Part shown: positions 7,912-8,435 of the stretch, piece by piece
Layout: every line of letters begins with the position of its first letter
Position numbering within the stretch: position 1 is the first letter of the stretch
DNA from: CAUZJO01 sp963580245
GTDB lineage: Bacteria; Sumerlaeota; Sumerlaeia; MVZB01
DNA length: 8,435 nt
NCBI GenBank assembly: GCA_963580245.1
Contig: CAUZJO010000173.1
Span: 1-8,435, forward strand
Reading direction: 5' to 3'
The notes under the pieces: model-generated
What the model was told of the DNA's origin: nothing
The model's input: only the letters and a program-made list of their open reading frames with translations
Databases searched by the model: none
Program-made: the position numbers and the translations under genes

Positions 7912-8001
7912 CTTATCCATCTCAAGGGTGGGCCGATAAAGGTCGAGGCGCATGCGAGATTTGGTTGGGTTTACCAGAACCGGACTCTCTTACCACATAT
8001 T

Positions 8002-8006
8002 GGGGA
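8002..8006 (+). promoter_or_regulatory. Weak ribosome binding site for GTG 8013
   Basis: gggga with a six-base spacer to the GTG. The match to the anti-Shine-Dalgarno sequence is partial; it is recorded because it helps choose between alternative starts. Confidence 0.35.
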
Positions 8007-8012
8007 CTTATC

Positions 8013-8435
8013 GTGGTTCAGTTGTTCACGAGATTTTGTCTCGTTGTTTGGCTTGGCTCTTTTTGTTTGCCTCGGCCTCATGCCGCTGATTATTACGTCG
8101 ATTTCGACACGGGTTCGGACTCGGGCGCGGGGACTTCGTCCGGGGCGGCTTGGAAGCATGCCCCGGGTGATCCCAACGCAACGGGCAATGCCGCGCACGC
8201 GTTGTCGCCGGGCGATCGCGTGCTCATCAAGGGGGGCGTTTATTATCGCGGCTGGATTTCCATTCCCTCGGCCGGCAGCGCCGCCCAGCCGATCGTTTAC
8301 AAGGGTGACGCTTGGGACGTGGGCAAGGCGATCGTTGACGGTTCGGTCTCGATCAGCGGGCCGTGGCAGCGATGCGTTTCGGCCGCCGATTGTGGTGGGA
8401 ACGCAAATTGGCAAAACATTTACACCGCGTTGGTC
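8013..8435 (+). CDS. Exported parallel-beta-helix (pectate-lyase-like) protein, N-terminal part
   Basis: 141 codons are visible and the gene continues past the window end. GTG 8013 is chosen because it gives a compact signal peptide (about residues 1-25, hydrophobic core FCLVVWLGSFCL at 8-19, ending PHAA) and has purine-rich gggga at 8002-8006 six bases upstream. The frame is open back to 7848, and TTG 7965 or GTG 7902 are possible but would bury the signal in a long leader. The mature part begins DYYVDFDTGSDSGAG, followed by AWKHAPGD (46-53), LSPGDRVLIKGGVYYRG (64-80), a strand with PIVYKGD (93-99) and AIVDGS (106-111). This is the usual N-terminal cap and first turns of secreted right-handed beta-helix proteins, many of which are polysaccharide lyases or hydrolases. 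Catalytic residues would lie beyond the window, so substrate and activity cannot be given. It is 370 bases after the cluster and is probably transcribed separately. Confidence 0.8.
   Translation, partial: MVQLFTRFCLVVWLGSFCLPRPHAADYYVDFDTGSDSGAGTSSGAAWKHAPGDPNATGNAAHALSPGDRVLIKGGVYYRGWISIPSAGSAAQPIVYKGDAWDVGKAIVDGSVSISGPWQRCVSAADCGGNANWQNIYTALV

Larger units (their letters stand above)
7734..7925 (-). pseudogene. Possible remnant of a beta-helix protein N-terminal region (antisense)
   Basis: A 63-codon minus-strand frame starting with TTG has no signal peptide, yet its second half reads LISATGDQAEG, then SPWKHIAPGDEVRV, then GGVNRHG before a stop. This follows the opening pattern of exported parallel-beta-helix proteins (strand, TGxD..G, PWK.I, PGD.V.V.GGVY). 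It also resembles the gene at 8013 on the opposite strand, which has TGSD..G, AWKHAPGD and PGDRVLIKGGVYYRG in the same order. Over the WKH..APGD codons the two DNA copies differ only at third positions and by one extra codon (plus-strand coordinates 7779-7802 against 8151-8171). The rest does not align well at DNA level, and chance in GC-rich antisense sequence remains a serious alternative. If real, it is a decayed, truncated fragment. Confidence 0.22.
7643..8012. other. Non-coding gap rich in inverted repeats
   Basis: This 370-base gap has no convincing gene. Inverted repeats: accgct 7672-7677 with agcggt 7686-7691 (8-base loop); gttcaag 7732-7738 with cttgaac 7763-7769 (24-base loop); ggcgacca 7804-7811 with tggtcgcc 7831-7838 (19-base loop). 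Two perfect 12-base palindromes lie at 7843-7854 and 7900-7911. No stem is followed by a T-run, so no intrinsic terminator is claimed. The last 60 bases before 8013 are more AT-rich, but I could not match a spaced -35/-10 pair. A 35-codon frame (ATG 7660 to TGA 7767) has gggag four bases before its start but encodes nothing recognisable. Confidence 0.6.

Noticed and set aside
7961..8001. Promoter for the 8013 gene (ttggtt with catatt)
   Set aside because: The spacing between the two hexamers is about 29 bases and neither alternative partner at 16-18 bases matches, so no promoter is claimed.
7971..8414. 147-codon minus-strand frame
   Set aside because: It is antisense to the beta-helix gene, whose signal peptide and family motifs are clear; the minus product is Arg-rich and featureless.
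1..8435. Defence system, prophage, integron, CRISPR array, tRNA or rRNA
   Set aside because: No nuclease, integrase or transposase, no regularly spaced repeat array and no tRNA- or rRNA-like sequence was seen on either strand.

Overview
The window is a GC-rich, gene-dense bacterial chromosome segment with every confident gene on the + strand. Protein content points to a member of the Planctomycetota or a close PVC relative. Three consecutive large inner-membrane proteins form a MoxR/Bat-like cluster of the kind common in that phylum, followed by secreted proteins of a carbohydrate-binding-like and a beta-helix type. Starts are mostly without a clear Shine-Dalgarno sequence. The placement rests on recalled family patterns, not on a database search.

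Positions 1-1182 hold the C-terminal part of a BatA-type membrane protein whose beginning lies upstream. Positions 1183-1328 are a non-coding spacer with two near-identical 26-base units and a third hairpin, a REP-like element placed inside the cluster. Positions 1329-3572 encode a complete von Willebrand factor A (VWA) protein with an intact metal-binding site, a GATase1-like fold lacking the catalytic cysteine, and terminal membrane anchors. Positions 3569-6826 overlap it by four bases (ATGA) and encode a 1085-residue protein with three N-terminal membrane helices, Ig-like extracytoplasmic domains, a long acidic helical section, a striking Gly-rich module and a helical C-terminus. Positions 6848-7642 encode a small exported protein with a jelly-roll, carbohydrate-binding-like domain; it is 21 bases downstream and probably cotranscribed.

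Positions 7643-8012 contain no convincing gene. They are rich in inverted repeats (three stems and two perfect 12-base palindromes) and hold, on the minus strand, a short reading frame that looks like a remnant of a beta-helix protein. From 8013 to the window end an exported parallel-beta-helix/pectate-lyase-like protein begins with GTG and runs off the edge.

Functional reading: the three large proteins probably assemble as one envelope complex, with extracytoplasmic Ig-like and VWA surfaces, likely served by a MoxR ATPase and a DUF58 protein encoded upstream of the window. The true substrate of such complexes is not known, and nothing here identifies it. I see no defence system, mobile element with transposase, CRISPR array, tRNA or rRNA. 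The less explained parts are the REP-like spacer, the Gly-rich module, the exported partner gene and the structured 7643-8012 gap.
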